Source of the DNA: a bacterium
GTDB taxonomy: Bacteria; ARS69
DNA: 8,669 bases
Reading direction: 5' to 3'
Assembly (NCBI GenBank): GCA_025774865.1
Contig: JALGZO010000482.1
Coordinates: 1-8,669, forward strand
The notes beneath the pieces are model-generated. The model searched no databases, was not told the DNA's origin, and was given only the letters and a program-made list of their open reading frames with translations. The first letter of the stretch is position 1; every line of letters starts with the position of its first letter. A program made the position numbers and the translations under genes. Shown here piece after piece: positions 1 through 7,256 of this stretch.

Positions 1-2
1 TC

Positions 3-71
3 TCGAGGGTCGCGTCGGACCACCTGCCGCTCGTCGTGGATCTGAGTGTGCCGAAGGCGGAGCATCGGTAA
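3..71 (+). CDS. C-terminal end of an endonuclease/exonuclease/phosphatase-like protein (partial)
   Basis: Only the last 22 codons and a TAA stop (69-71) lie in the window; the gene begins upstream. The visible peptide contains SDHLPLVVDL. A Ser-Asp-His followed by Leu-Pro and a hydrophobic strand is the usual C-terminal motif of the endonuclease/exonuclease/phosphatase (DNase I-like) superfamily, where the Asp-His pair belongs to the active site and the strand closes the beta-sandwich. The substrate cannot be told from this fragment (DNA, phospholipid or another phosphoester are all possible). It converges on the YihY-family gene with an 11-base gap. The family call rests on one short motif, so it is moderate; the reading frame itself is more secure. 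Confidence 0.6.
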   Translation, partial: SRVASDHLPLVVDLSVPKAEHR

Positions 72-82
72 ACACCGGAACT

Positions 83-946
83 CTACGGGGCTCCGGCCCT
101 CGAACCACTTTCCCCGTCCTGGTTCTGGCGTACCGCGATCAGCTCGGCTCCGAGCAGCAGGACGTGGGCCGAGAAGTAGAACCAGAGAAGAAGCACGATG
201 ATCGAGGAGACGGATCCGTAGATCGCCTCGAGGTCGGCCGTGTGCTCCAGGTAGATCACGAACCCCGTCTTTCCCAGCTCGAACAGAAGCGCCGCGAGCA
301 GGGCACCAGGCAGAATGTCACGCCACGACGGACTCACGTAGGGCAGAAGCGAGTACAGCGACGCCAGATTGATGAACACGATCACGAAGCTCGCGGCGAG
401 GCCTTCGGCGAGAGGGCCCGATTCGCGCCCCGCGAGCAGCTCGAGCGACGTCGAAACGGCCAGCGACAGAAACAGCAGGATCGAGACGGCGCCCATCAGA
501 AGGACGTGCCGGAGCGGCTCCAGAAAGAACGAGTGGGTTCGCGTCTGGCCGAGCGCGTTGTTGATGCCGCGGCTCACCGCACCGAGCACCTTCCCGGCTG
601 CCCACAGCAGACCCAGGACGCTCACCAATCCGGCGGCACCCCGCAACCGAACGAGCGCCTCGAGATTGTCCTTCACGAGCGTCGCGCTCCCCGGATGCGC
701 GTCGGTGAGCACGGTGTCCAGGCGACTCTCGATCTCGGTCCAATCGAGGAAGAGGCTGGCGGCCGCCACGGCGCCGAGAAGCAGGGGGAACAGGGAAAAG
801 AAGCTGAAGTAAGCGATGCTGGCCGCCATGTCCCTGGCTTGATCGCGGTGACTCTTCAACGCCGCGCGCACGATCAGACCCACGACGGGAAGACGGCCGA
901 CCGACTCGAGCCAAGAATCCACGCGGTCGGTCTTCTCCTTGGCCAC
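83..946 (-). CDS. YihY/BrkB (UPF0761) family integral membrane protein
   Basis: A 287-aa inner-membrane protein with about six hydrophobic segments (roughly residues 41-67, 104-126, 145-172, 182-203, 211-232 and 244-273). Two stretches are typical of the YihY/BrkB family: AASIAYFSFFSLFPLLL near residues 41-57, and the C-terminal segment YGSVSSIIVLLLWFYFSAH followed by GAELIAV. The family was once annotated as ribonuclease BN by mistake; its true function is not settled, and transport or envelope roles have been proposed. The length is normal. The start is GTG at 946-944, chosen because a perfect AGGAGG (complement of 952-957) lies five bases upstream. It is divergent from the ABC exporter operon across 59 bases and convergent with the partial gene to its left. 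The hydrophilic N-terminus (about 20 residues) and C-terminal tail are probably cytoplasmic. Confidence 0.9.
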   Translation of the reverse strand: MAKEKTDRVDSWLESVGRLPVVGLIVRAALKSHRDQARDMAASIAYFSFFSLFPLLLGAVAAASLFLDWTEIESRLDTVLTDAHPGSATLVKDNLEALVRLRGAAGLVSVLGLLWAAGKVLGAVSRGINNALGQTRTHSFFLEPLRHVLLMGAVSILLFLSLAVSTSLELLAGRESGPLAEGLAASFVIVFINLASLYSLLPYVSPSWRDILPGALLAALLFELGKTGFVIYLEHTADLEAIYGSVSSIIVLLLWFYFSAHVLLLGAELIAVRQNQDGESGSRAGAP

Positions 947-951
947 GACTT

Positions 952-957
952 CCTCCT
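952..957 (-). promoter_or_regulatory. Strong Shine-Dalgarno of the YihY-family gene
   Basis: Read on the minus strand this is AGGAGG, a full match to the anti-Shine-Dalgarno core, five bases before the GTG at 946. It decides the start of the YihY-family gene. The surrounding 947-1005 gap must also carry promoters for both divergent genes, but I see no convincing -35/-10 pair there. Confidence 0.8.
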
Positions 958-1005
958 TCGGATAGGGTACACCTCATACGCCGGACCTTCGATCGGAACG
1001 GGCTC

Positions 1006-1783
1006 ATGATTCGCGTCGACGCGCTGAGGAAGCAGTACGGGGATCTCCTGGCGGTCGACGATGTGAGCTTCGTCGCGGAAGCGGGCTCGATCTTCGGATT
1101 GCTCGGACCGAATGGCGCCGGGAAGACGACGACCATCGGGTGCATCTCGGGCTTGCTCCCGCCCAGCGCCGGCCACGTGTCGATCGCCGGCCACGACGTG
1201 GTCACGGACGGTCCCGCCTCCCGCGAAAAGCTCGGGGTCGTTCCGCAGGAGCTCGCGCTCTACGAAGATCTCTCGGCCCGCGACAACCTCTCGTACTGGG
1301 GCTCCGCGTACGGGATGGGCGGCGCCCCGCTCAAGTTGCGCGTGCAGGAGGTGCTCGAGGTCGTCGGCCTCGCCGATCGTGCGACTGCTCGACGAACCGA
1401 CCGTCGGGGTCGACCCGCAGAGCCGCGTGCGGATCCTCGATCTCGTGCGGGAGCAAGTGAAGGGCGGCACGTGCGTCATCTACACGACGCATTACATGGA
1501 GGAGGCGCAGAGCCTCTGTGACCGGCTCGCGATCATCGATCACGGGAAGATCATCGCGGAGGAAGCCACGGCGCTCCGAGCGCTCGCGCCCCTGGACGGC
1601 GTCGAGGTCGTGCAGGTGGAAGAGGGCTCGCTCACCCTCGCCGCCGCGGAGGCGTCCGCGCGACTCTCCACGATCTTCCAGGCGCTCGACGCGGCCGGCG
1701 CCGAAGTCCGGGAGACGACTCTCACTCAGCCGAACCTCGAAACGCTGTTCATGAAGCTCACCGGCAAGGAGCTCCGCGAGTGA
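1006..1783 (+). pseudogene. ABC-2 exporter ATP-binding protein, disrupted by internal deletion and frameshift
   Basis: This is the ATPase of a DrrA/CcmA-like ABC-2 export system, whose product would sit on the cytoplasmic face of the two permeases that follow. From ATG 1006 the frame gives Walker A (GPNGAGKTTT, residues 34-43) and a Q-loop (GVVPQE, Gln81), and runs in register to VVGLADR (residue 125, base 1380). It then becomes nonsense and stops at TGA 1519-1521. The correct continuation resumes in the +1 frame at about 1382 with RLLDEPTVGVDP (Walker B and D-loop) and IYTTHYMEEA (H-loop), ending at TGA 1781-1783. Missing between the halves are about 25 residues that should hold the signature motif (an SGGM-type sequence); the missing length must be 3n+2 bases, about 70-80 bp. 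The two halves total about 260 codons, which would become about 285 if restored. Either the gene is truly inactivated or the assembly has lost a short segment. No good Shine-Dalgarno is visible before 1006. Confidence 0.85.
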
Positions 1784-3024
1784 GCTTCGTCTGGAGCACG
1801 GCCGCGAAAGACCTGCGCCGGCACGCCCACGATCCCATGGGGCTCATCTTCTGGATCGGCGTCCCGCTCGTCATCGGTCTGCTCATGACTTCAATGAGTG
1901 GCGGCGACGACGGCCCGCAACCCCAGGCCCACGTGCTCGTCGCGGACCTCGACGACAGCTTCTTGAGCGGTCTCCTCGTGGGAGCGCTCAGCCAGGACGC
2001 CGCGGGCGGACTCATCCAGGCGGAGGGGGTCGAGCTGGCGGACGGCCGCGCCCGGATGGACGACGGCGAGGCGTCGGCGCTGCTCGTCATCCCGGCCGAC
2101 TTCGCCCAGGCCGTGCTGGACGAGGAGCCGACCACGCTCGAGCTCGTGACGAACCCGTCGCAGCGGATCCTGCCGGGCATCGTGGAGGAGAGCCTGAGCA
2201 TCTTCGTCGACGGTACGTTCTACTTGCACCGCCTCATTGGCGAGGATCTCCAAGCGTTCTCCGCCGGTCCGGACAGCGGCAACACGTTTCCGGATCAGCA
2301 GATCGCGGAGTTCAGCGTCACGGTGAACCAGCTCGTGAACCGGATCAGCGAGGCTCTCTCGCCGCTCTTGATCGAGCTGGAGACAGTGGCCCTCGGCGAG
2401 GAGAAGACGGAAGGCCCATCGGTCAACGTGGCGCTCCTCTTTCTGCCGAGCATCCTCGTGATGTCTCTTCTCATGATGGCGCAGGGGATGAGCGGCGACC
2501 TCTGGAAGGAGCGGGAGCTGCGGACGCTCAGGCGTGTCGTGGTGTCGCCGCAGAGCATTGTCGGGTTCCTGGCCGGGAAGCTCCTGTCGGGGGCCGTGAT
2601 CATGTTCACGGTGTGTTTCGTCGTGCTGACGATCGGCTACTCGTACTTCTCGATCCCCTTGGTGACGCTGCCGTTCGCCGTTCTGTGGGCGGTGTTCTCC
2701 GGCGCGGCGCTCACGGCTCTCATGACGGTGCTCCAGCTCTGGGCTTCGAGTCGTCGTTCCGCGAACATCGTGACGATCGCGCTGATGTTTCCGCTGTTGA
2801 TGGTCGGCGGGAGTTTCTTCCCCTTCGAAGCGATGCCGGAGGAAATGGTGGCCATCGGGAAGCTGACGCCGAACGGGTGGGCCCTGACTCAGCTCAAGGC
2901 GATCCTCTTGCAGAGGGTCGTACCCGCCGAGCTCGCCGCCGCGTTCACGCAACTTCTCGCGGTCGGTGTCGTTCTCTTCGTGATCAACGCGCGCCGGCTC
3001 CGCGCCGGCTTCGCCCAGGGTTGA
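1780..3024 (+). CDS. ABC-2 type transporter permease (first of two)
   Basis: A 414-aa membrane subunit of an ABC-2 exporter. It has one N-terminal helix (about residues 21-38), a large extracytoplasmic domain (about 40-215), then a group of about five helices (roughly 218-240, 265-290, 296-320, 330-348 and 385-405). The segment KERELRTLRRVVVSP (near 245-260), between the second and third helices, is the cytoplasmic coupling region commonly seen in this family, and GGSFFPFEAMPE lies before the last helix. The start is GTG 1780, overlapping the ATPase stop by 4 nt (GTGA), which implies translational coupling to the upstream gene. Because the upstream frame as sequenced ends at 1521, coupled translation of this gene may be reduced. 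The exported substrate cannot be inferred; lipids, peptides and antibiotics are all known for related systems. The reading frame itself is intact. Confidence 0.88.
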   Translation: MSFVWSTAAKDLRRHAHDPMGLIFWIGVPLVIGLLMTSMSGGDDGPQPQAHVLVADLDDSFLSGLLVGALSQDAAGGLIQAEGVELADGRARMDDGEASALLVIPADFAQAVLDEEPTTLELVTNPSQRILPGIVEESLSIFVDGTFYLHRLIGEDLQAFSAGPDSGNTFPDQQIAEFSVTVNQLVNRISEALSPLLIELETVALGEEKTEGPSVNVALLFLPSILVMSLLMMAQGMSGDLWKERELRTLRRVVVSPQSIVGFLAGKLLSGAVIMFTVCFVVLTIGYSYFSIPLVTLPFAVLWAVFSGAALTALMTVLQLWASSRRSANIVTIALMFPLLMVGGSFFPFEAMPEEMVAIGKLTPNGWALTQLKAILLQRVVPAELAAAFTQLLAVGVVLFVINARRLRAGFAQG

Positions 3025-3026
3025 AC

Positions 3027-4172
3027 GTGCTGCGTGCCGCTCTCTTCATCGCCCGCAAAGATTTGCAGCTCATGCTGCGCGCCCGCGAGACGCTGCTCTG
3101 GGTGTTCGTGATGCCGCTCGTATTCTTCTACTTCATCGGAACGATCACGAGCGGGTTCGGCGGAATGCCCTCCTCTGATCGGAAAGATCCCCTCGCGCTC
3201 GTGGACGGTCAGGACGGCGGATTCCTCTTGGATCAGCTCGTCCGGCGCTTGGAGGAGCAAGACTACGCCGTCGCGAGGCCGGCGGCTGCAGAAGAGCTGG
3301 GGGCGCGAAGCCGACGCCTCATCGTGCCGCCCGCATTCACCGATTCCGTGCTGGCCGGCGTGCCCGTGAAGGTCCAGTTCGGCCACGACGCGGAGGGGAT
3401 GGCGAGCGAGTACGAGTCGATCCGGGCGGCGCGGGCGGTCTACACGCTGCTCGCCGACGTCGTGGTGAGCGGTGAAACCGGAGCGGGGCCGACCGAGGAG
3501 AGCATCGCCCGGCTCAACGAGATGCCGCGCGCCGTGACGTTGGACGTGAAGCCGGCCGGCCGCCGACGCCGGATCCCGAGCGGCTTCGAGCAGGCCATCC
3601 CGGGCATCATGGTGATGTTCGCTCTCCTCGTGATGACGTCGAGCGGGGCGGTGCTCCTCGTGATCGAGCGGAACCAGGGCCTTCTGCGTCGTCTCGCGTA
3701 CACGCCGATCCCGAGACGGGCGGTGGTGCTCGGGAAGTGGGGGGGGAAGCTCGCCGTGGGCGTCGTCCAGATCGCGTTCGCGATGCTGGCGGGGACGCTC
3801 ATCTTCAAGATGGATTGGGGACCGGATCTCGGCGCGGTGGTCGTCGTGCTGCTGGTTTACGGTGCGCTCACCGCGGCGCTCGGCGTGCTTCTGGGCAGCC
3901 TCGCTCGGACCGAGGGGCAGGCGGCGGGGATCGGGGTCATCTCGTCGATCGTGCTCGCGGCGCTCGGCGGCTGCTGGTGGCCCATCGAGATCACGCCGTC
4001 GTGGAACCAGACGCTTCAGCTCCTCCTGCCGACCGGATGGGCGATGAACGCGATGCACAAGCTCATCAGCTTCGGCGCCGGACCGGCGAGCGTTCTTCCG
4101 CACGTGGTCGGCATGACGATCGCGGTCGTCGTCCTGATGACGGTCTCGACGCGCGTGTTCCGGTTCGAGTAG
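3027..4172 (+). CDS. ABC-2 type transporter permease (second of two)
   Basis: The second permease subunit, 381 aa, with the same plan as its upstream partner and presumably forming a heterodimeric channel with it. It has an N-terminal helix (about residues 23-42), an extracytoplasmic domain (about 45-185), then helices near 190-213, 241-261, 268-290, 300-318 and 359-376. The cytoplasmic segment IERNQGLLRRLAYTPIPR (about 213-230) parallels the coupling stretch of the first permease, and the WWPIEITPSWNQ and LPTGWAMNA stretches are typical of ABC-2 permeases. I chose GTG 3027 because AGGG lies six bases before it; a TTG at 3021 overlapping the previous stop (TTGA) is an alternative two codons longer. 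The open frame extends much further upstream, but that part is antiparallel to family expectations and overlaps the first permease. It ends only six bases from the convergent BRCT-MerR-TPR gene. Confidence 0.88.
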   Translation: MLRAALFIARKDLQLMLRARETLLWVFVMPLVFFYFIGTITSGFGGMPSSDRKDPLALVDGQDGGFLLDQLVRRLEEQDYAVARPAAAEELGARSRRLIVPPAFTDSVLAGVPVKVQFGHDAEGMASEYESIRAARAVYTLLADVVVSGETGAGPTEESIARLNEMPRAVTLDVKPAGRRRRIPSGFEQAIPGIMVMFALLVMTSSGAVLLVIERNQGLLRRLAYTPIPRRAVVLGKWGGKLAVGVVQIAFAMLAGTLIFKMDWGPDLGAVVVVLLVYGALTAALGVLLGSLARTEGQAAGIGVISSIVLAALGGCWWPIEITPSWNQTLQLLLPTGWAMNAMHKLISFGAGPASVLPHVVGMTIAVVVLMTVSTRVFRFE

Positions 4173-4178
4173 GCCGCC

Positions 4179-5420
4179 TCAGGGGAGTCCCAGCTTCTCC
4201 CGTAGCCCCGCCGCCCACTCACTGTGCGGATCGAACTTCAGGTAGATGCGAGCGTGCCGCTTCGCCTCCTGGCGGCGACCGGCACCGTGGTAAGCCTCGG
4301 CCAGGTTGTAGTGCGCATCGGGGTAGTCGTAGTTGAGATCGGCGGCGCGACAACCGGACTCGATCGCCTTCGTCCAGTTCTCGAGCTCGGCGTGAACGCT
4401 CGCCAGGTTGTTCCACGCCTCCACGTACTTCGGATCGACCGCGAGCGCCTCCTCGAAGCGCTCGATCGCCTCCGGCTTGCGCCCGAGCGCGAACAGGACG
4501 TTGCCGAGGTTGAATGCGATCTCCGCGGACTCGCCACCGGCCTCCAGAGCGGTCGCGTAGGCCTCGGCCGCTTCCTCGAGGTTCCCCTCTTCCTCCAGCT
4601 CGACCGCGACCTCGAAGCGTTCCGCGGCGGACAGGTCGATCGCGGGCTCGTCGGCGACCGGCTCCAGCGAGATCTCCGCGTCGGCGATCGCGTCCTCGAC
4701 CGTCGCCGCGACCGTCGTCGGGTCCGCCGCGTCCGACTCGTCGAAGTCGAGCCGCAACTGACCCGAGGGCTCCGTGAGCTGCCCCTCGACGCGTACGAGA
4801 ATCTGCGGATCACCTTCCAACGTCGAAAGCCGCGCGAGGGAACGCTCGGCCTCCGGGAGCCAGCGCTTCAGTTGCTCGAGGCTCTTGCGGATTTCCTCGA
4901 CCGTGACGCCACCCTCCGTGAGCTCGCGCAGCATCTTGAGTTCCGTCATCTGACGGAAGTCGAAGTAGTCGAGACGGTGCACCGTGCGGACGGGTCGGAT
5001 CAGCCCGCGACGAACCCAGGAGCGGATCCGCCGACCGGGCACCTTCAGGATGCGGCTGAGCTGGGCGGTCGTGTAGAGGCGCTGGAAGTCGGCGCCGTCG
5101 CCTTGGTCGTCGAGCGGGAGCATCTCGAGGAATCGTCGCTCGCTGATGACTTCGACGGCGCAGCCTTCGTCTTGAAGCCGCTTCGCCTTTTCGAGCCCCT
5201 CGGGCACGCGGTCCTTGTCGCGGAAAGGCCAGGCTTCCTCGCCCACGACCACGATTGACGTCTTCTTGCTGGGAGCGCGCGCGAGGTCGCCGCCGAGCCG
5301 GCGGATCCAAACGCCGGCCTGGTCGCGCGTCATCGACGCGAGCCGCCCCGTGATCGCGACCTGCTTGCCGCGAAGCAACTGACGTGGGCGACCCCGCTTC
5401 TCGAGACCGGCTCGAACCAT
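4179..5420 (-). CDS. BRCT - MerR-type HTH - TPR fusion protein, last gene of the ku-ligase operon
   Basis: A 413-aa soluble protein with three recognisable parts. Residues about 14-101 form a BRCT domain: GKQVAITGRL, then LGGDL (Gly43/Gly44), TSIVVVGEE, and an end (VISERRFLEML) resembling the BRCT of NAD-dependent ligases. Residues about 115-187 resemble a MerR-type winged helix: YTTAQLSRILKVPGRRIRSW, RGLIRPVR, then FRQMTELKMLRELTEGGVT. After an acidic linker (about 200-262), residues 264-400 contain three to four TPR units, for example FNLGNVLFALGRKPEAIERF and AWNNLASVHAELENWTKAIE. The start is ATG 5420 with a purine-rich GGGGAAAGAGAA just before it. Only 16 bases separate it from the ligase stop, so it is very probably co-transcribed with ku and the ligase. 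BRCT domains usually bind phosphopeptides, DNA ends or other BRCTs; MerR-like domains bind DNA; TPRs bind proteins. A role as regulator or scaffold of end-joining is inference. I see no metal-binding cysteine set of classical MerR sensors. Confidence 0.88.
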   Translation of the reverse strand: MVRAGLEKRGRPRQLLRGKQVAITGRLASMTRDQAGVWIRRLGGDLARAPSKKTSIVVVGEEAWPFRDKDRVPEGLEKAKRLQDEGCAVEVISERRFLEMLPLDDQGDGADFQRLYTTAQLSRILKVPGRRIRSWVRRGLIRPVRTVHRLDYFDFRQMTELKMLRELTEGGVTVEEIRKSLEQLKRWLPEAERSLARLSTLEGDPQILVRVEGQLTEPSGQLRLDFDESDAADPTTVAATVEDAIADAEISLEPVADEPAIDLSAAERFEVAVELEEEGNLEEAAEAYATALEAGGESAEIAFNLGNVLFALGRKPEAIERFEEALAVDPKYVEAWNNLASVHAELENWTKAIESGCRAADLNYDYPDAHYNLAEAYHGAGRRQEAKRHARIYLKFDPHSEWAAGLREKLGLP

Positions 5421-5436
5421 TTCTCTTTCCCCGTCC

Positions 5437-6360
5437 CTATCCCCGCATCCACTCCACGAAGACCGGGGCTCTGAGCTCCCCGCTCTCGGTTCGTTCCAGG
5501 AAGTCTACCGTGCAATACAGGCCGGGCTCTACCCACAACGCTCGAAGACTACACGGAACGATCGGCTCGGGCCGTGTGATTTCGCGAAGCACTTGGTTCA
5601 GCTCGGGGCGCGTGACGACATCCAGCCCGCTCCCGACCTTGCCGGCGAAGGTCAGCTCCCCGTCGTCCTCCACCGCGATCACCAGACTCTTGATGTCGCG
5701 GTCCCCCTCCGGCAGAAAGCCGAGGATCGCACAATAGGTCCGCTGCCGTCGCTTGATCTTCAGCCAGGAGTCGGATCGCTTGCCGGGAATGTAGCGGCTC
5801 CCGAGCCGCTTCGCCATGACGCCCTCGAGCTCGCGGCTCACTGCTTCCCGGTAGAACGTGAGCCCGTCCCCCACGATCCCCTCCGAGAAGACGAGGTGCG
5901 CGTCGGGACAGGTTGCGAGAACCTCCTGGAGCGCCTCGCGCCGCTCGGTGAGCGACCAATCGACGACCGGCTCGCCGTCGCGGTACAGAAGATCGAAGAC
6001 GACGTACGTGGCCGGGAGCTGGCGCGCGAGCTCCCGGACCCGCCGCTCGCCGCTGGCTTGCTCGCGCCGGAGCATGCCCGAGACGACGGGCTTGCCGTCC
6101 TTCATGACGCAGATTTCGCCGTCCAGGACCGTCCCGGGCGGAAGCCTCCGCAGGAAATCGAGCTCCGGGTATCGTTCCTTGGCCGGCCGTCGCCTGCGGT
6201 TGAGCAGGCGGTAGTCGCCGTTCTCCGCGAGTGTGATCGCGCGGGTGCCATCCCACTTGATCTCGAAGAGGTGATCCTCGGAGGAGAAGGGCTCGCGTCC
6301 GATCTTCGCGAGCATGGGCGACACGAAGTCGGGGAGAGGCTTTGTCGGCCTTTCCGTCAC
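5437..6360 (-). CDS. Stand-alone ATP-dependent DNA ligase of the NHEJ (LigD ligase-domain) type
   Basis: A 307-aa ligase that should seal nicks and Ku-bound ends. The nucleotidyltransferase core (about residues 12-205) has all motifs. Motif I is FEIKWDGTR with catalytic Lys35, which would carry AMP. The acidic motif LDGEI supplies Glu82, and FDLLY supplies Phe122. Motif IV is ELEGVMAK with Glu179 and Lys184, and motif V is WLKIK with Lys201 and Lys203. An OB-fold follows (about 206-305; AILGFLPEG, LTFAGKVGSGLD, and LRAPVFVEW near the end). Length and order match the ligase module of LigD without polymerase or phosphoesterase domains. The start is GTG 6360, overlapping the ku stop by 4 nt (GTGA), so the two are translationally coupled. 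The neighbouring LigD-type protein (7366 onward) has a degraded ligase module, so this gene is likely to be the sealing enzyme of the locus. LigC-type naming is possible; I give no symbol. Confidence 0.94.
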   Translation of the reverse strand: MTERPTKPLPDFVSPMLAKIGREPFSSEDHLFEIKWDGTRAITLAENGDYRLLNRRRRPAKERYPELDFLRRLPPGTVLDGEICVMKDGKPVVSGMLRREQASGERRVRELARQLPATYVVFDLLYRDGEPVVDWSLTERREALQEVLATCPDAHLVFSEGIVGDGLTFYREAVSRELEGVMAKRLGSRYIPGKRSDSWLKIKRRQRTYCAILGFLPEGDRDIKSLVIAVEDDGELTFAGKVGSGLDVVTRPELNQVLREITRPEPIVPCSLRALWVEPGLYCTVDFLERTESGELRAPVFVEWMRG

Positions 6361-7256
6361 CCGCTCTTCTTCTTGCGCGCCGGCTTGGCCTTCGCGCTCG
6401 GCGCCATCTTCGTCTTGACCTTGGCCTTCTTCGCCGCGGCCTTCTTGGCGGCCGGCTTCGCCCCGCCGCCACCCGCGCGCGCGTTCTCGACGCTCGCCTT
6501 TAGAGCGTCCATGAGATTGATGATCTTCGGCTCCTCGGGTTCGGGCGCGGCGACGATCTCCTTGCCATCCACCTTCAGCTCGATGAGCTCCGTCATCTCC
6601 GCCACGTAGGGATCCTGAAACTCGGCGAAATTGAAGTCCTTGATGAGGGAAGCGTCGATCAGGGTCTTGGTCAACGCCGCTTCTTCCTTCGTGATCTTCG
6701 ACTCCTTGAGCTCGCTGTCGAACTCCGATGCCTGCTTCAGCTTCGCGTGGTAAATGAGGACCGTCATGCCGAGGAGATCGCCGACCGGGCGGACCACCAC
6801 GACCTGCTGCCGCCCGGAGAGAATCGCGGTGCCGACCGCGTACAGCTCTTCCTTCTCCATGGCGTCACGGAGGAGCTGGTAGGGCTTGTGACCCGCCGGT
6901 CCGTCCGGCACGAGGTAGTAAGTCTTGCCGGAGAAGTACATCGGATCGATGTCGTCGGGCGAGATGAAGCCGCGGACGTCGACCGACTTGTCGGACTCCT
7001 GGCGAATCTTCGCGATCTCGTCGGGGTCGATGACGACGTACTGGTCCTTCGCGAACTCGTAACCGGAGACGATCTCGTCGTTCGCGATCTCACCGTGGGT
7101 CGGGCAGATCTTCTGGTACTTGACGCGGCTGTTGCACTCCGAGTGGAGCTGGTTGAGCCGGATCTCCTTGCTCGTCTGCGTCGCCGTGAAGGCCTTGACC
7201 GGCACCGAAACCAGGCTGAGGCGCAGAAAGCCCTTGAAGCTCGATCTCGGGGGCAT
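6357..7256 (-). CDS. ku: Prokaryotic Ku, DNA double-strand-break end-binding protein
   Basis: A 299-aa bacterial Ku. Homodimeric Ku threads onto broken DNA ends, protects them and recruits LigD-type enzymes. The N-terminus (FKGFLRLSLVSVPVKAF) is the usual Ku opening, in place of the common W-G-x-I-x-F-G-L version. The core also shows VKYQKICPTHGE, GYEFAKDQYVVIDPDE, the ring-forming region with YYLVPDG, YQLLRDAMEK and VGTAILSGRQQVVVVRPV, and the helical end with ELIDASLIK-like and PEEPKIINLMDALKASVE segments. From about residue 262 the tail is rich in Lys, Ala and Pro, like the basic DNA-binding C-terminal extensions of some bacterial Ku proteins. The start is ATG 7256 with AAAGGAG six bases upstream. 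It is the first gene of the ku-ligase-BRCT/MerR/TPR operon and is divergent from the ligD-type gene. Confidence 0.96.
   Translation of the reverse strand: MPPRSSFKGFLRLSLVSVPVKAFTATQTSKEIRLNQLHSECNSRVKYQKICPTHGEIANDEIVSGYEFAKDQYVVIDPDEIAKIRQESDKSVDVRGFISPDDIDPMYFSGKTYYLVPDGPAGHKPYQLLRDAMEKEELYAVGTAILSGRQQVVVVRPVGDLLGMTVLIYHAKLKQASEFDSELKESKITKEEAALTKTLIDASLIKDFNFAEFQDPYVAEMTELIELKVDGKEIVAAPEPEEPKIINLMDALKASVENARAGGGGAKPAAKKAAAKKAKVKTKMAPSAKAKPARKKKSG

Noticed and set aside
75-96. Possible terminator hairpin CCGGA...TCCGG between the two convergent genes at the left edge
   Set aside because: Only five pairs with a 12-base loop and no T-run, and it lies partly in the YihY-family coding region.
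164-1009. Long plus-strand open frame opposite the YihY-family gene
   Set aside because: The translation is Arg/Glu/Gln/His-rich without any domain, antisense to a clear membrane protein with a perfect ribosome-binding site. It is a shadow of high GC content.
1375-1390. Programmed ribosomal frameshift as explanation for the two-frame ATPase
   Set aside because: No slippery sequence is seen at the junction. About 25 conserved residues are missing as well, so a frameshift alone could not restore the protein.
1891-2952. 353-codon minus-strand open frame across the first permease
   Set aside because: The product is Arg/His/Glu-rich low-complexity, typical of the antisense of hydrophobic genes in GC-rich DNA. 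The plus strand encodes a recognisable permease.
2613-3026. Upstream extension of the second permease's open frame, overlapping the first permease by about 400 bases
   Set aside because: The extension is Arg/Gly-rich without similarity to permease N-termini. The helix-forming start and the AGGG ribosome-binding site place the true start at 3027 (or 3021).
2889-4103. 404-codon minus-strand open frame across the second permease
   Set aside because: Same shadow composition and no motif, while the opposite strand is a good ABC-2 permease.
4224-5258. 344-codon plus-strand open frame opposite the BRCT-MerR-TPR gene
   Set aside because: Leu/Arg/Val/Asp repeats mirror the TPR-coding strand. No ribosome-binding site or domain is visible, and three clear domains lie on the other strand.
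4179-5420. Reading the BRCT-MerR-TPR gene as a classical metal- or drug-sensing MerR regulator
   Set aside because: The MerR-like part is internal, with no conserved cysteine metal site or ligand-binding domain after it. BRCT and TPR modules dominate the protein.
5593-6609. 338-codon plus-strand open frame spanning the ligase and the end of ku
   Set aside because: It crosses two real genes in antisense and its translation shows no domain.
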